A stretch of DNA of 64,000 nucleotides, taken from NCBI RefSeq assembly GCF_027451485.1, contig NZ_DAIDJE010000061.1:49128-113127 (forward strand), read 5' to 3'. A model generated the notes under the pieces. It was not told where the DNA came from. It made no database searches and saw only the letters and a program-made list of their open reading frames with translations. Within the stretch, counting starts at the first letter, position 1. Each line of letters begins with the position of its first letter. This DNA is from Bradyrhizobium sp. (GTDB lineage Bacteria > Pseudomonadota > Alphaproteobacteria > Rhizobiales > Xanthobacteraceae). Shown here piece by piece: positions 7,977 to 15,857 of the stretch. A program made the translations under genes and the position numbers.

Positions 7977-8059
7977 AGCGGCGGCGGACGGCTCGCCCAA
8001 TGCCCAGCGAATCCCTGATCATTTCGCCGCTTGTGGTGCGGGGACTTCAGATCGGCGGA

Positions 8060-8575
8060 CTAGTCACAAGCCGCCGGATGCTGGCTTGTTTTTCTGACCC
8101 CAACGCGCGCTCCACGGGTCGCAAATGGCTTGGCAAAGCGTTCGACGCTGCCCATGAGCGCGGTCACCCCTTCCGCGCCCAGCAAGGTCTCGACCCTGTG
8201 CTGCGCCGCGCGCCAGGCCGATGCCGCATCAAGCAGCCGTTGCTTCCCCGCTTGGGTTAGGGCGATGGGTCTGCTTCGTCCGTCCGCCTGTTCGTGGACT
8301 TCTTCGACCCATCCTTCGGAGACTATCGCCTTCAGGTCTCGCGTGAGGGTCGATTTATCCAACTGCTGGGTCCGGGCAATGGCCGCGCGGGTCGTTGGCT
8401 CGGTTCGGCCGATGAGATCCAGAAGAGCGAATTGGATCGCCCCGATGCCGAAAGGCTCAAGTTCGCTCTCGTAAATTTCCGTGATGGCTCTCGATAACAG
8501 CCGCGCTTTCATCAACACGTTGTCACCCGCCTTGCTGAGAGCCTTATTTGTCTGATCTGGCCTGTTGCGTTGCAC
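8060..8575 (-). CDS. MarR-family transcriptional regulator
   Basis: A 171-aa winged-helix regulator. The central part (TTRAAIARTQQLDKSTLTRD) is the recognition-helix region and EEVHEQADGRSRPIALTQAGK is the wing with the conserved D.R...I.LT..G motif of MarR proteins. The start is GTG at 8575, preceded at some distance by AAGGAG. It is last in the minus-strand livH-livMG-livF series, separated from livF by 157 bases that contain the palindrome TTGACGGTCAA. Probably a ligand-responsive repressor of the adjacent aromatic-acid uptake or catabolic genes; the ligand is unknown. Confidence 0.85.
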   Translation of the reverse strand: MQRNRPDQTNKALSKAGDNVLMKARLLSRAITEIYESELEPFGIGAIQFALLDLIGRTEPTTRAAIARTQQLDKSTLTRDLKAIVSEGWVEEVHEQADGRSRPIALTQAGKQRLLDAASAWRAAQHRVETLLGAEGVTALMGSVERFAKPFATRGARVGVRKTSQHPAACD

Positions 8576-8614
8576 CTACGCACAAGCTCCTTAAAAAAAA
8601 TTTTAGTGTTGAAC

Positions 8615-8625
8615 TTGACGGTCAA
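8615..8625. promoter_or_regulatory. Candidate MarR operator TTGACGGTCAA
   Basis: An 11-base palindrome (TTGAC, one central base, GTCAA) 40 bases upstream of the marR start and just upstream of its AAGGAG. The position fits autoregulation by the MarR protein encoded next to it. The match is to symmetry and position only. Confidence 0.5.
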
Positions 8626-8651
8626 TATCGGACGTTAAAGCGCCGCGGGAG

Positions 8652-8665
8652 TTGCGATAAATCAA
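8652..8665. promoter_or_regulatory. Possible second FixK-like box TTGC-GATAAA-TCAA
   Basis: It matches the loose FixK2 pattern TTG(A/C)-N6-TCAA, upstream of marR on the minus strand. It is a short degenerate motif that can occur by chance; low confidence. Confidence 0.25.
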
Positions 8666-8732
8666 CTGATGCTGTTTTTGTTCGGACGAATGGTCCGGCG
8701 CTCAGTCATCCAGCAACTCTGCCATGGAGTTA

Positions 8733-9440
8733 CTAGACGCCGAGATAACTCGCCGCCACGCGGGCATCGCCCGCGACGTCTTTTGCCGAGCCCTGAAGCA
8801 CGAACTCGCCGAGCTCCATGACGTAGGCGCGGTCGGCGATTTGCAGCGCGGCCTTCGCGTTCTGCTCGACCAACAACACCGATACGCCGCCGGCGCGCAA
8901 TTCGGAGATGGTGCGGAAGATATCGGCGACGATGATCGGCGCGAGCCCGAGGCTCGGTTCATCCAGCATCAGCAACTTCGGCGAACCCATCAGCGCGCGA
9001 CCCATCGCAAGCATCTGCTGCTCACCACCCGATAGCGTCCCCGCCAGTTGCAGCCGCCGCTCTTTCAGCCGCGGGAACAGAGTGTAGACGCGTTCGAGTG
9101 CGTGCGCGGCCACTGCCTTGCCGATCCGGAAGGCACCGAGCCGCAAGTTGTCCTCGACGCCCATCGCGGCGAAAAGCTCGCGATGCTCGGGCACGAGACT
9201 CAGGCCGGCAACGACCCGGTCTTCGATCTCGAGCCGCGCCAGATCGATGCCGGCAAAGCTTGCGCCGCCCTTCAGCGGCAGTATGCCCATGATGGCATTG
9301 AGCAGCGTCGTCTTGCCGGCGCCATTGGCCCCGACGATGGTGACGATTTCGTTCGCCGCGACATCGAGCGAAGCGCCACGCACCGCTTCGACCTTGCCAT
9401 AGGCGATATGGGCATCGCTCACCCGAAGAAGCGCGCTCAT
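8733..9440 (-). CDS. livF: HAAT-type ABC transporter ATP-binding protein (LivF-like)
   Basis: A 235-aa ABC ATPase with Walker A GANGAGKTT near residue 36, signature LSGGEQQMLAMGRAL and Walker B LLMLDEPSLGL, ending in the short LivF-type C-terminus. It energises uptake with the fused LivMG protein; the ATG overlaps the upstream stop (ATGA). HAAT-family transporters in this lineage frequently import aromatic acids rather than amino acids, and the nearby feruloyl-CoA synthase gene supports a hydroxycinnamate-type substrate here, but this is inference. Confidence 0.9.
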   Translation of the reverse strand: MSALLRVSDAHIAYGKVEAVRGASLDVAANEIVTIVGANGAGKTTLLNAIMGILPLKGGASFAGIDLARLEIEDRVVAGLSLVPEHRELFAAMGVEDNLRLGAFRIGKAVAAHALERVYTLFPRLKERRLQLAGTLSGGEQQMLAMGRALMGSPKLLMLDEPSLGLAPIIVADIFRTISELRAGGVSVLLVEQNAKAALQIADRAYVMELGEFVLQGSAKDVAGDARVAASYLGV

Positions 9441-11206
9441 GCCACGGCTCCGAGATAGGCTCGGATCACATCCGGGTTGGCCTTGATCGCCGCGGGCGTG
9501 CCTTCAGCGATCTTCGTGCCGAAGTCGAGCACGACGACGCGGTCGGCAAGATTCATGACAAATCCCATGTCGTGTTCAACCAGCAATACCGACATGCCGC
9601 CGTCGCGAAGCTCGCGCAGCAAGGCTGCGAGCCGCTGCTTTTCCATGTGGCGCAACCCGGCCGCCGGCTCATCCAGCAGGAGCAGCACCGGATCGGCGCA
9701 CAGGGCGCGCGCGATCTCGACGATGCGCTGTTGGCCGAGCGACAGGCTTCCGGCCAGCATATGGGCCTGCCCGGCGAGCCCGACGCGCTCGATCTGCCGC
9801 GCTGCCTCGGCGAGCAGTCTGGCTTCGTCGCCACGGTCGAGGCGCAGCATGCTGGCGAGCGCGCCCGCGTTCCCGCGCAGATGAGCGCCGATCGCGACGT
9901 TTTCGAGGACGGTCATGTCGGCAATGAGCTTGACGTGCTGGAAGGTGCGGGAAACCCCGAGTTGGGTGATGTCCTGTGGCGAAGCGCCGCGAAGCGTGCG
10001 GCCGAGCAGCGAAATCGTGCCGGCGGACGCCGAGAGCACGCCGGTGATGAGATTGAAGGTCGTGCTTTTTCCGGCGCCGTTCGGGCCGATCAGGGCGACG
10101 ATCTCGCGCGCATCGACGCCGAATGAGACATCGTTGACAGCGACCACGCCGCCGAATTGCTTCCGCGCGTGCTCGATCCGCAGCAAGGTGCCGCTGGCGG
10201 CGGCGGGCCTTTCCCGCGGCGGCAAGACCAGCGAGGGATCGGCTCGCTTGCGGTCGGGCCGCAACGGCAATCGCCGCATCAACCAGGGCCAGACGCCGCC
10301 GGGCGCGAGCTGGAGCAACAGGACCAGCAACATGCCAAACACGATGGTCTCGAGCTGGCTTTCACTGTGAAGCAGATAAGGCAAATAATCCTGAAGGACC
10401 TCCTTCAGGATGACGGCGATGGCCGCTCCGAGCACGCCTCCCCAGACATAGCCGGCGCCGCCGATCACCGCGACGAAGAGATATTCGATGCCCGCCTCGG
10501 CGCCGAACGGCGTCGGATTCACGGCGCGCTGGAAATGCGCATAGAGCCAGCCGGACAGTCCGGCGAGCACTGCGGCGTAAATGAAAACCAGGAGCTTGGC
10601 CTGCGGCGGCTTGATGCCGAAGGCTTCGGCCGCGACATGCCCGCGCCGCAGCGCCCGGATCGCGCGGCCGGTGCGGGAATCCAGCAAATTCATGGTCAGC
10701 GAAGCGCAGAGGATGACCGCGGCCCAGATCGCGAAGTAGATCGTGTCCGGAGCGATCATCTTCAGCGATCCGATCGCAAGCGGCGGAATCTGGGAAATGC
10801 CATCGTTGCGGCCGAGGAATTCGAGCTTGCTGAAGAGATAGAACAGGCCAAGCCCCCACGCGATGGTGCCGAGCGGCAGGTAGTGGCCGGAAAGCCGCAC
10901 CGTGACAATGCCGAGCACGACGGCAAACAGTCCACTCACCAGCAGCGACAGCGGCAGCGTCAGCCATGGCGAGACGCCGTAAGCGGTGGTCAATACGGCG
11001 GTCGTGTAGGCGCCGAAGCCGCAAAACGCTGCCTGGCCGAACGAGGTCAAGCCGCCGACCCCGGTGAGCAGGACGAGTCCCATCGCGACCAGCGCCGATA
11101 ATCCGATATTGTCGAGCAGGACGATCCAGAACGGCGGCATGCCGGGAATGAACGGAACGGCCGCCATCACAAGCGCGAACAGGATCACCGGCAGCCGCTG
11201 TCGCAT
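9437..11206 (-). CDS. Fused LivM permease-LivG ATPase of HAAT ABC transporter
   Basis: A 589-aa protein joining two functions that are usually separate. Residues 1 to about 310 are a LivM-type permease with roughly ten hydrophobic segments (including GVGGLTSFGQAAFCGFGAY). From about residue 343 a LivG-type ATPase follows, with Walker A GPNGAGKST, signature LSLGQQRIVEIARAL and Walker B LLLLDEPAAGL. A charged linker (PLRPDRKRADPSLVLPPRE) connects them. It starts one base inside the livH stop (TAATG) and its stop overlaps the livF start, so the three genes are tightly coupled. LivM-LivG fusions are known in rhizobial HAAT systems. Confidence 0.9.
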   Translation of the reverse strand: MRQRLPVILFALVMAAVPFIPGMPPFWIVLLDNIGLSALVAMGLVLLTGVGGLTSFGQAAFCGFGAYTTAVLTTAYGVSPWLTLPLSLLVSGLFAVVLGIVTVRLSGHYLPLGTIAWGLGLFYLFSKLEFLGRNDGISQIPPLAIGSLKMIAPDTIYFAIWAAVILCASLTMNLLDSRTGRAIRALRRGHVAAEAFGIKPPQAKLLVFIYAAVLAGLSGWLYAHFQRAVNPTPFGAEAGIEYLFVAVIGGAGYVWGGVLGAAIAVILKEVLQDYLPYLLHSESQLETIVFGMLLVLLLQLAPGGVWPWLMRRLPLRPDRKRADPSLVLPPRERPAAASGTLLRIEHARKQFGGVVAVNDVSFGVDAREIVALIGPNGAGKSTTFNLITGVLSASAGTISLLGRTLRGASPQDITQLGVSRTFQHVKLIADMTVLENVAIGAHLRGNAGALASMLRLDRGDEARLLAEAARQIERVGLAGQAHMLAGSLSLGQQRIVEIARALCADPVLLLLDEPAAGLRHMEKQRLAALLRELRDGGMSVLLVEHDMGFVMNLADRVVVLDFGTKIAEGTPAAIKANPDVIRAYLGAVA

Positions 11207-12246
11207 TAGTCATCTTCCTCGTCGGCAGCGGGCGTTGCTAGCGATCGCCACAGCAACACCGGAATGATGAGCGCGAACACGATCACTTCCTTGAAGTTGC
11301 TGGCGTAGAACGAAGAGAAGGCCTCAATGATTCCGACGAAGAGTGCGGCGACAGCGGTCAGCGGATAGCTGACGAGACCGCCGATGATCGCGGCGACGAA
11401 GCCTTTCAGTCCGATCAGAAAGCCGGTGTCGTAATAGAGCGTGGTGATCGGCACGATCAGGATGCCGGAAATGGCGCCAATGACGGCGGCGAGGAGGAAG
11501 GCGATCTGTCCCGACATTGCGGTGCGAATGCCGACCAGCCGCGCGCCCAGCCGGTTGACAGCCGTGGCTCGCAGCGCCTTGCCATACAGCGTGAAGCTGA
11601 ACAAAAGCCATAGTCCGGCGATCAGCGCGAGCGTGACGGCGTAGACGGCGATGCTCTGACCCGAGAAGCGCAAGGGAGCGATGGTGAAGGCCGCGTTCGA
11701 CAGCGGTGGTCCGCGCTGGCCTTCGGCGCCGAAGAAGACAAGGCCGATCCCCTGCAGCGCGAGATGGCAGCCGACAGCGGCGATCAGCAGCACCAGCACC
11801 GAAGTATGCGCGATCGGCGCAAAGGCGATGCGATACAGGAAGAGCCCGATGGCGCCGACGATCAGAAGGGAGAGCGCGATATTGATTGCGATCGGGGTCT
11901 CCTTGCCGGTCAGCGCCAGTGTGAGCGCCAGGATCGCCGCCGGCAGGATGATGTTGATCGCAAGGCTCCGGCCGACCGAACCGAGCCGCAATGTTCGCCT
12001 GCGCATCAAGAGATCAAGGCCGAAAGCCGCGATGCCCATCGCGAGCACGAGGTGCGCGGTGCCGGGCACCTGGCCGGACGCCAGCGTGGCATAGGTCAGC
12101 GCGCCATAGGTGACGAATTCGCCCTGCGGGATCAGGATGACGCGGGTCACGGCAAAGACCAGAACCAGCGCCAGGCCGAGAAGGGCATAGATCGCGCCAT
12201 TGGTAATGCCGTCCTGAAGCAGGAACAGCACGATGGTCGTGTTCAA
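11206..12246 (-). CDS. livH: HAAT-type ABC transporter permease (LivH-like)
   Basis: A 346-aa inner-membrane permease with multiple transmembrane segments and the LivH N-terminal pattern ([21 protein letters not shown]) and the conserved [15 protein letters not shown]. The start is a TTG at 12246, preceded by GGGGAG at a good distance. It is the first gene of the livH-livMG-livF-marR series and faces a divergent marR gene across a short promoter region with two palindromes. Forms the membrane channel with the LivM half of the fusion protein. Confidence 0.88.
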   Translation of the reverse strand: MNTTIVLFLLQDGITNGAIYALLGLALVLVFAVTRVILIPQGEFVTYGALTYATLASGQVPGTAHLVLAMGIAAFGLDLLMRRRTLRLGSVGRSLAINIILPAAILALTLALTGKETPIAINIALSLLIVGAIGLFLYRIAFAPIAHTSVLVLLIAAVGCHLALQGIGLVFFGAEGQRGPPLSNAAFTIAPLRFSGQSIAVYAVTLALIAGLWLLFSFTLYGKALRATAVNRLGARLVGIRTAMSGQIAFLLAAVIGAISGILIVPITTLYYDTGFLIGLKGFVAAIIGGLVSYPLTAVAALFVGIIEAFSSFYASNFKEVIVFALIIPVLLWRSLATPAADEEDD

Positions 12247-12314
12247 TCAGGCGCTCCCCTTCGGTCCCTTGCGTCGGTCCCTGATGTCGCGGCGGTTGAA
12301 ATCCGCACAGCTAT

Positions 12315-12342
12315 TTTGATATGGTCCATAACAATTATCAAA
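12315..12342. promoter_or_regulatory. Divergent promoter/operator: TATGGTCCATA nested in TTTGATA...TATCAAA
   Basis: Between livH and the divergent marR gene. TATGGTCCATA (12320-12330) is an 11-base palindrome; around it TTTGATA (12315-12321) and TATCAAA (12336-12342) form a second inverted repeat with a 14-base spacer. The location fits a MarR-type operator controlling both directions. Confidence 0.5.
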
Positions 12343-12408
12343 TATAACCTCAAGACCTCCCGCGTTGGCGACGTTTTGCAAGCATAGCGCAAGAGTGAAC
12401 ATCGAGCG

Positions 12409-12906
12409 ATGACCAGAGCCGCTAACGAGGCCGCCAAGGCGCAGCGTCCCGCCCGCAAGGAGGCCGAGGACGTCCCCATTGAACTCGGCGAACTGTCGGA
12501 ACTGATCGGCTATACGCTGAAGCGCGCCCAGCTGAAGATCTTCGAGGATTTTCTGCGCTGTATGGCGCCGCTGCAACTGACCCCGGCGCAGTTTTCCGTG
12601 CTGCTGCTCCTCGACCGCAATCCGGGCCGCAACCAGACCGAAATCGCCAGTACGCTCGGCATCCTGCGGCCGAATTTCGTAGCGATGCTCGACGGCCTGG
12701 AGAGTCGGGATCTGTGCGCGCGGATCCGATCGGTTAACGACCGCCGATCGCATCATCTCGTTTTGACTGACAAGGGCAAGGCTGTGTTGGCGCGGGCGAA
12801 GAAGCTCGTCGCAGCGAAGCACGAAGCGCGGCTGAATGACTTGTTGGGCGCCGACAACCGCGCAGCGCTCGTCGCAATGCTGGCGAAGATTGCGGATGAA
12901 TTTTGA
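12409..12906 (+). CDS. MarR-family transcriptional regulator
   Basis: A 165-aa winged-helix regulator. The segment RNQTEIASTLGILRPNFVAM is the DNA-recognition region, and RIRSVNDRRSHHLVLTDKGK is the wing with the conserved DRR...LT..G motif. It is transcribed away from livH, with palindromic sites in the shared 160-base promoter region, so it is the best candidate to repress the uptake operon and perhaps the hydroxycinnamate genes at the left of the window. Members of this family respond to CoA thioesters of hydroxycinnamates in related bacteria; the effector here is not shown. Confidence 0.88.
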   Translation: MTRAANEAAKAQRPARKEAEDVPIELGELSELIGYTLKRAQLKIFEDFLRCMAPLQLTPAQFSVLLLLDRNPGRNQTEIASTLGILRPNFVAMLDGLESRDLCARIRSVNDRRSHHLVLTDKGKAVLARAKKLVAAKHEARLNDLLGADNRAALVAMLAKIADEF

Positions 12907-12975
12907 GCGCTCATCCTGAGCAGGCGCTCAGCGCCGTTCCGAAGAATGACCTTCCGCTATGGTTCGAGACATGTG
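12905..12975. repeat. Partial REP-like intergenic palindromic repeat (type B)
   Basis: The segment CTCATCCTGAGCAGGCGCTC...TTCGAGACATG, directly after the marR stop, is a shortened relative of the Bradyrhizobium repeat that also occurs at 33007-33115 in this window. Confidence 0.5.
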
Positions 12976-13003
12976 ACGACACGCTCCTCACCACCAGTGT
13001 CAA

Positions 13004-14284
13004 TCAATCGACCAAAATCACCCTGACGTCATTGACATTGGTGAGCGTGGGACCGGTCAGCAGCAGATCGCCGGTCAGGGTAAAGAACGCGGTCGCATCG
13101 TTGTTGGCGAGATAGGCGTTGGGATCGAGGTGGAGCGATCTCATTTTCGAGAAAGTCAGGTGATCGATGAGGGCGCCGGCGGGATCGGAAGCGCTGCCCG
13201 CGCCGCCGTCGGCACCGTCAGTGTCGGCGGCGAGCGCCGAAATATCCGGCGTGTCCTTCAGAAGCCCAGCCAATGCCAGCGCATATTCCTGGTTTGGACC
13301 GCCGCGTCCCTGGCCGCGCACCGTAACCGTGAGTTCGCCGCCGGAAATAATGGCAACTCGCTTGCCTTCGGCGCGCGCCTTCAACGCGAGGCTCGCATGT
13401 TCGGCCGCGACCTCGCGCGCCTCGCCTTCAAGATCTGCGCCGAGTTCGATGATTGCATAACCGGCCTCGGCCGCGGCCTTGACCGCAGCGTCGATCGACG
13501 CCTTCGGCCGCGCGATCAGTTCGAATTCGGCACGGGCAAAGGCGGCATCGTCCGGCTTGCAGCTTTCGTTTTTTGGATCGTCGAGCGCGCGGCGCACTGC
13601 ATCGTCGATGTCGAGGCGGTATTTCGCGACAATGGCACGCGCGTCCGCCAGCGTCGTCGGATCCGGCACGGTGGGGCCGGATGCGATCGCGGACGGCTCG
13701 TCATGCGGCACATCCGAGATTGCGAGGGTGACGAGTTCGGCGCGCTGTCCGGCGCGGGCGAGCCGGCCCCCTTTGATCCGTGACAGATGCTTGCGAACGG
13801 TGTTGATCTCTCCGATGGGGGCGCCCGAGCGCAACAGCGCGCGGGTGACCTGCTGCTTCTGCGCGAAGCTCACGCCATCGGCCGGCGCAATCCAGTTGGC
13901 GGAGCCGCCGCCCGATAGCAGCACCAGCAGCAGGTCGTCCGGCCCCGCCGTCTGCGCCAGCGCGAGCGTCTCGTCGGCGGCTTTCAGCCCGGCCTCGTCA
14001 GGCACCGGGTGACCTGCCTCGATCACCTTGATCCGCCGAGTCGGCACGCCGTGACCGTGCCGGGTGGTGGCGATGCCGGACAGCCGCGCCGGATCGAACC
14101 TCAGGCGATCGAGATAATGCCGTTCGGCGGCGGCGGCCATCGCCGCTGCCCCCTTGCCCGCGGCAAGGCAGATGATCCTGCCTGTGGGAACGGGACGCAG
14201 GTGAGCCGACAGCACGACGTCGGGATGCGCGGCGGCGACCGCCGCATCGAAAATCGCGCGCAGGAGAGGGCGTCTGTCGGTCAT
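13004..14284 (-). CDS. Glycerate 2-kinase (MOFRL/GckA family)
   Basis: A 426-aa cytoplasmic kinase that phosphorylates D-glycerate, linking glyoxylate, tartronate or serine-cycle flux to glycolysis. The N-terminal domain has LAAGKGAAAM and LLSGGGSANW (glycine-rich loops); the C-terminal MOFRL domain carries GRGGPNQEYALALAG and ALAADTDGADGG. Length matches the family. It stands alone between the liv/marR group and a binding-protein gene on the same strand, with a hairpin terminator just upstream of it, so it probably has its own promoter. The 2-kinase rather than 3-kinase assignment comes from family knowledge. Confidence 0.9.
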   Translation of the reverse strand: MTDRRPLLRAIFDAAVAAAHPDVVLSAHLRPVPTGRIICLAAGKGAAAMAAAAERHYLDRLRFDPARLSGIATTRHGHGVPTRRIKVIEAGHPVPDEAGLKAADETLALAQTAGPDDLLLVLLSGGGSANWIAPADGVSFAQKQQVTRALLRSGAPIGEINTVRKHLSRIKGGRLARAGQRAELVTLAISDVPHDEPSAIASGPTVPDPTTLADARAIVAKYRLDIDDAVRRALDDPKNESCKPDDAAFARAEFELIARPKASIDAAVKAAAEAGYAIIELGADLEGEAREVAAEHASLALKARAEGKRVAIISGGELTVTVRGQGRGGPNQEYALALAGLLKDTPDISALAADTDGADGGAGSASDPAGALIDHLTFSKMRSLHLDPNAYLANNDATAFFTLTGDLLLTGPTLTNVNDVRVILVD

Positions 14285-14362
14285 GGCGTTTCTGGCTTCG
14301 TTCAGCAGGAGGCGAGGGGGCGGACAGGAACGCCGTTATCCTCCGCATTGCGGCAAAAGAAA

Positions 14363-14388
14363 ACCCCCGCTGGGCACCCAGCGGGGGT
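14363..14388 (-). terminator. Rho-independent terminator after the 14416-15648 binding-protein gene
   Basis: A 12-bp perfect stem ACCCCCGCTGGG / CCCAGCGGGGGT with a minimal loop, followed on the minus strand by TTTCTTTTG. It lies 28 bases after the binding-protein stop codon. Confidence 0.85.
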
Positions 14389-14415
14389 GTTCAGCTCATC
14401 GGTCGGAACAAGGCG

Positions 14416-15648
14416 TCAGCCGTTGACATCACCGCTGATGATATCGCCGAACAGCACCCAGCGTTCACCCTTGAACCGCATCAGCTGAAGCTGCGTGATC
14501 GGAGCGAAATTGGTCGGCGAAGTGTTGATCTTGATGCCGGGCAGCAGAACTTCGGTGCGGAAGTCCTTCAGGTTCGCGGCCTGCTTCATGACGTTTTCGC
14601 GGGTGAGATTATCGCCGCACTGCTTCAGCACCTGTAACAGGGTCTGCGTAACGCCGTAACCGACGATGACAGAGCCGTCGAGCTTGTTGGCTTCGGGGAA
14701 GTCCTTGGCGAGGAAGGCCAGGAATTGCTTCATGCCGGGATCATTGGCCCATTGCGGGTCGGAGACATCCTTCATATAGGCGGCCGAAATGATCCCTTGC
14801 GAATTATCAAATCCGGCGGGCTTGATCACCGAGCCGAGCGATGCGGAGACGTTGTTGAGGAAGTGCAGGGGCTTCCACTCGGTCTCTGCGACTTTCTTGA
14901 TCGCCTGAGCCGCAAATTTCGGCGTCGTGATGTCAACGAAGACATCGGCGCCGCTCGCCTTGAGCCTGACAATATGGTTGTCGATGGTTGGTTCGGAGGT
15001 CTCATAGCTTTCCTCGGCAACAATCATGGAAGCGGCCTTGCTGCCCAGTCCGTCCTTCAGGCCCTTCAGGTAGTCCTTGCCGTAGTCGTCGTTCTGATAG
15101 AGCACCGCGATCTTGGCATTGGGCTTCTCTTTCAGGATGTACTTGGCGTAGATGCGTGCCTCGCTCTGATAGCTCGGCTGCCAGCCCATGGTCCAAGGGA
15201 AGTGCTTGGGGTCGTTCCATTTGGTGGCGCCGGTGGCAACGAAGAGCTGCGGCACCTTCTTGGCGTTCATGTACTTGTGAATCGCCGAGTTCGGCGGCGT
15301 GCCGAGCGAATTGAAGATGAACAGGACCTCGTCGCTCTCCACGAGCTTGCGGGCCTGCTCGACCGTCTTCGGCGGGCTGTAGCCGTCGTCATAGCTGATG
15401 AAATTGATCTTGCGGCCATTGATGCCGCCGGCCTCGTTGATCATCTTGAAGTAGGCGGCCTCGGTCTTGCCGATCACGCCATACGCGGAAGCCGGGCCGC
15501 TATAGGGCATGATGTTGCCGATCTTGATTTCGGTGTCGGTGGCGCCGGTATCGTATTTCTTCTGCGCGAGCGCAGCGCTCGTCGATACGGCAAGCAGCGT
15601 GACGACGGCAACGGATGCCGTCGCAATTCTGTTTACAAAAACAGTCAT
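14416..15648 (-). CDS. Periplasmic substrate-binding protein of HAAT ABC transporter (tandem copy 1)
   Basis: A 410-aa LivJK/Peripla_BP_6-type binding protein with a signal peptide ending at ALAQ near residue 28, then KKYDTGATDTEIKIGNIMPY. Preceded by GAGGGAGA. It is a very close paralogue of the product of the next upstream gene (15858-17069) along the whole length, with nearly identical DNA in the first mature segment. A hairpin terminator separates the two genes, so this copy likely has its own promoter in 15649-15763. It would deliver a ligand, possibly dicarboxylic or fatty acids given the pim operon nearby, to the LivHM channel. Confidence 0.87.
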   Translation of the reverse strand: MTVFVNRIATASVAVVTLLAVSTSAALAQKKYDTGATDTEIKIGNIMPYSGPASAYGVIGKTEAAYFKMINEAGGINGRKINFISYDDGYSPPKTVEQARKLVESDEVLFIFNSLGTPPNSAIHKYMNAKKVPQLFVATGATKWNDPKHFPWTMGWQPSYQSEARIYAKYILKEKPNAKIAVLYQNDDYGKDYLKGLKDGLGSKAASMIVAEESYETSEPTIDNHIVRLKASGADVFVDITTPKFAAQAIKKVAETEWKPLHFLNNVSASLGSVIKPAGFDNSQGIISAAYMKDVSDPQWANDPGMKQFLAFLAKDFPEANKLDGSVIVGYGVTQTLLQVLKQCGDNLTRENVMKQAANLKDFRTEVLLPGIKINTSPTNFAPITQLQLMRFKGERWVLFGDIISGDVNG

Positions 15649-15763
15649 GACGTTCTCCCTCTTGTCCAGTCTCTGATGCTGTGTCTGGCTTGGCTTTCTT
15701 CACCGAAAGCTCTTGATGGCTCCACCCTTTGCGTATCATTTTACCAGACTGCTCACAACAAAA

Positions 15764-15790
15764 AGCCCTCCGCACCAGGTGCGAAGGGCT
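15764..15790 (-). terminator. Rho-independent terminator after the 15858-17069 binding-protein gene
   Basis: The stem AGCCCT-CGCACC / GGTGCG-AGGGCT (one mismatch) is followed on the minus strand by TTTTTGTTG. It ends the IclR-liv transcript and separates the tandem binding-protein genes. Confidence 0.8.
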
Positions 15791-15857
15791 GCGTCTTTAG
15801 TAGGCGTTTTGCGGCGTTTACGTTTCCACAGGGCGAAACGCCGGCGGTCCGCCTGCT

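Noticed and set aside
8590..8606. A-tract/T-tract AAAAAAAATTTT as a terminator for livF
   Set aside because: No GC-rich stem adjoins it; more likely part of the marR promoter.
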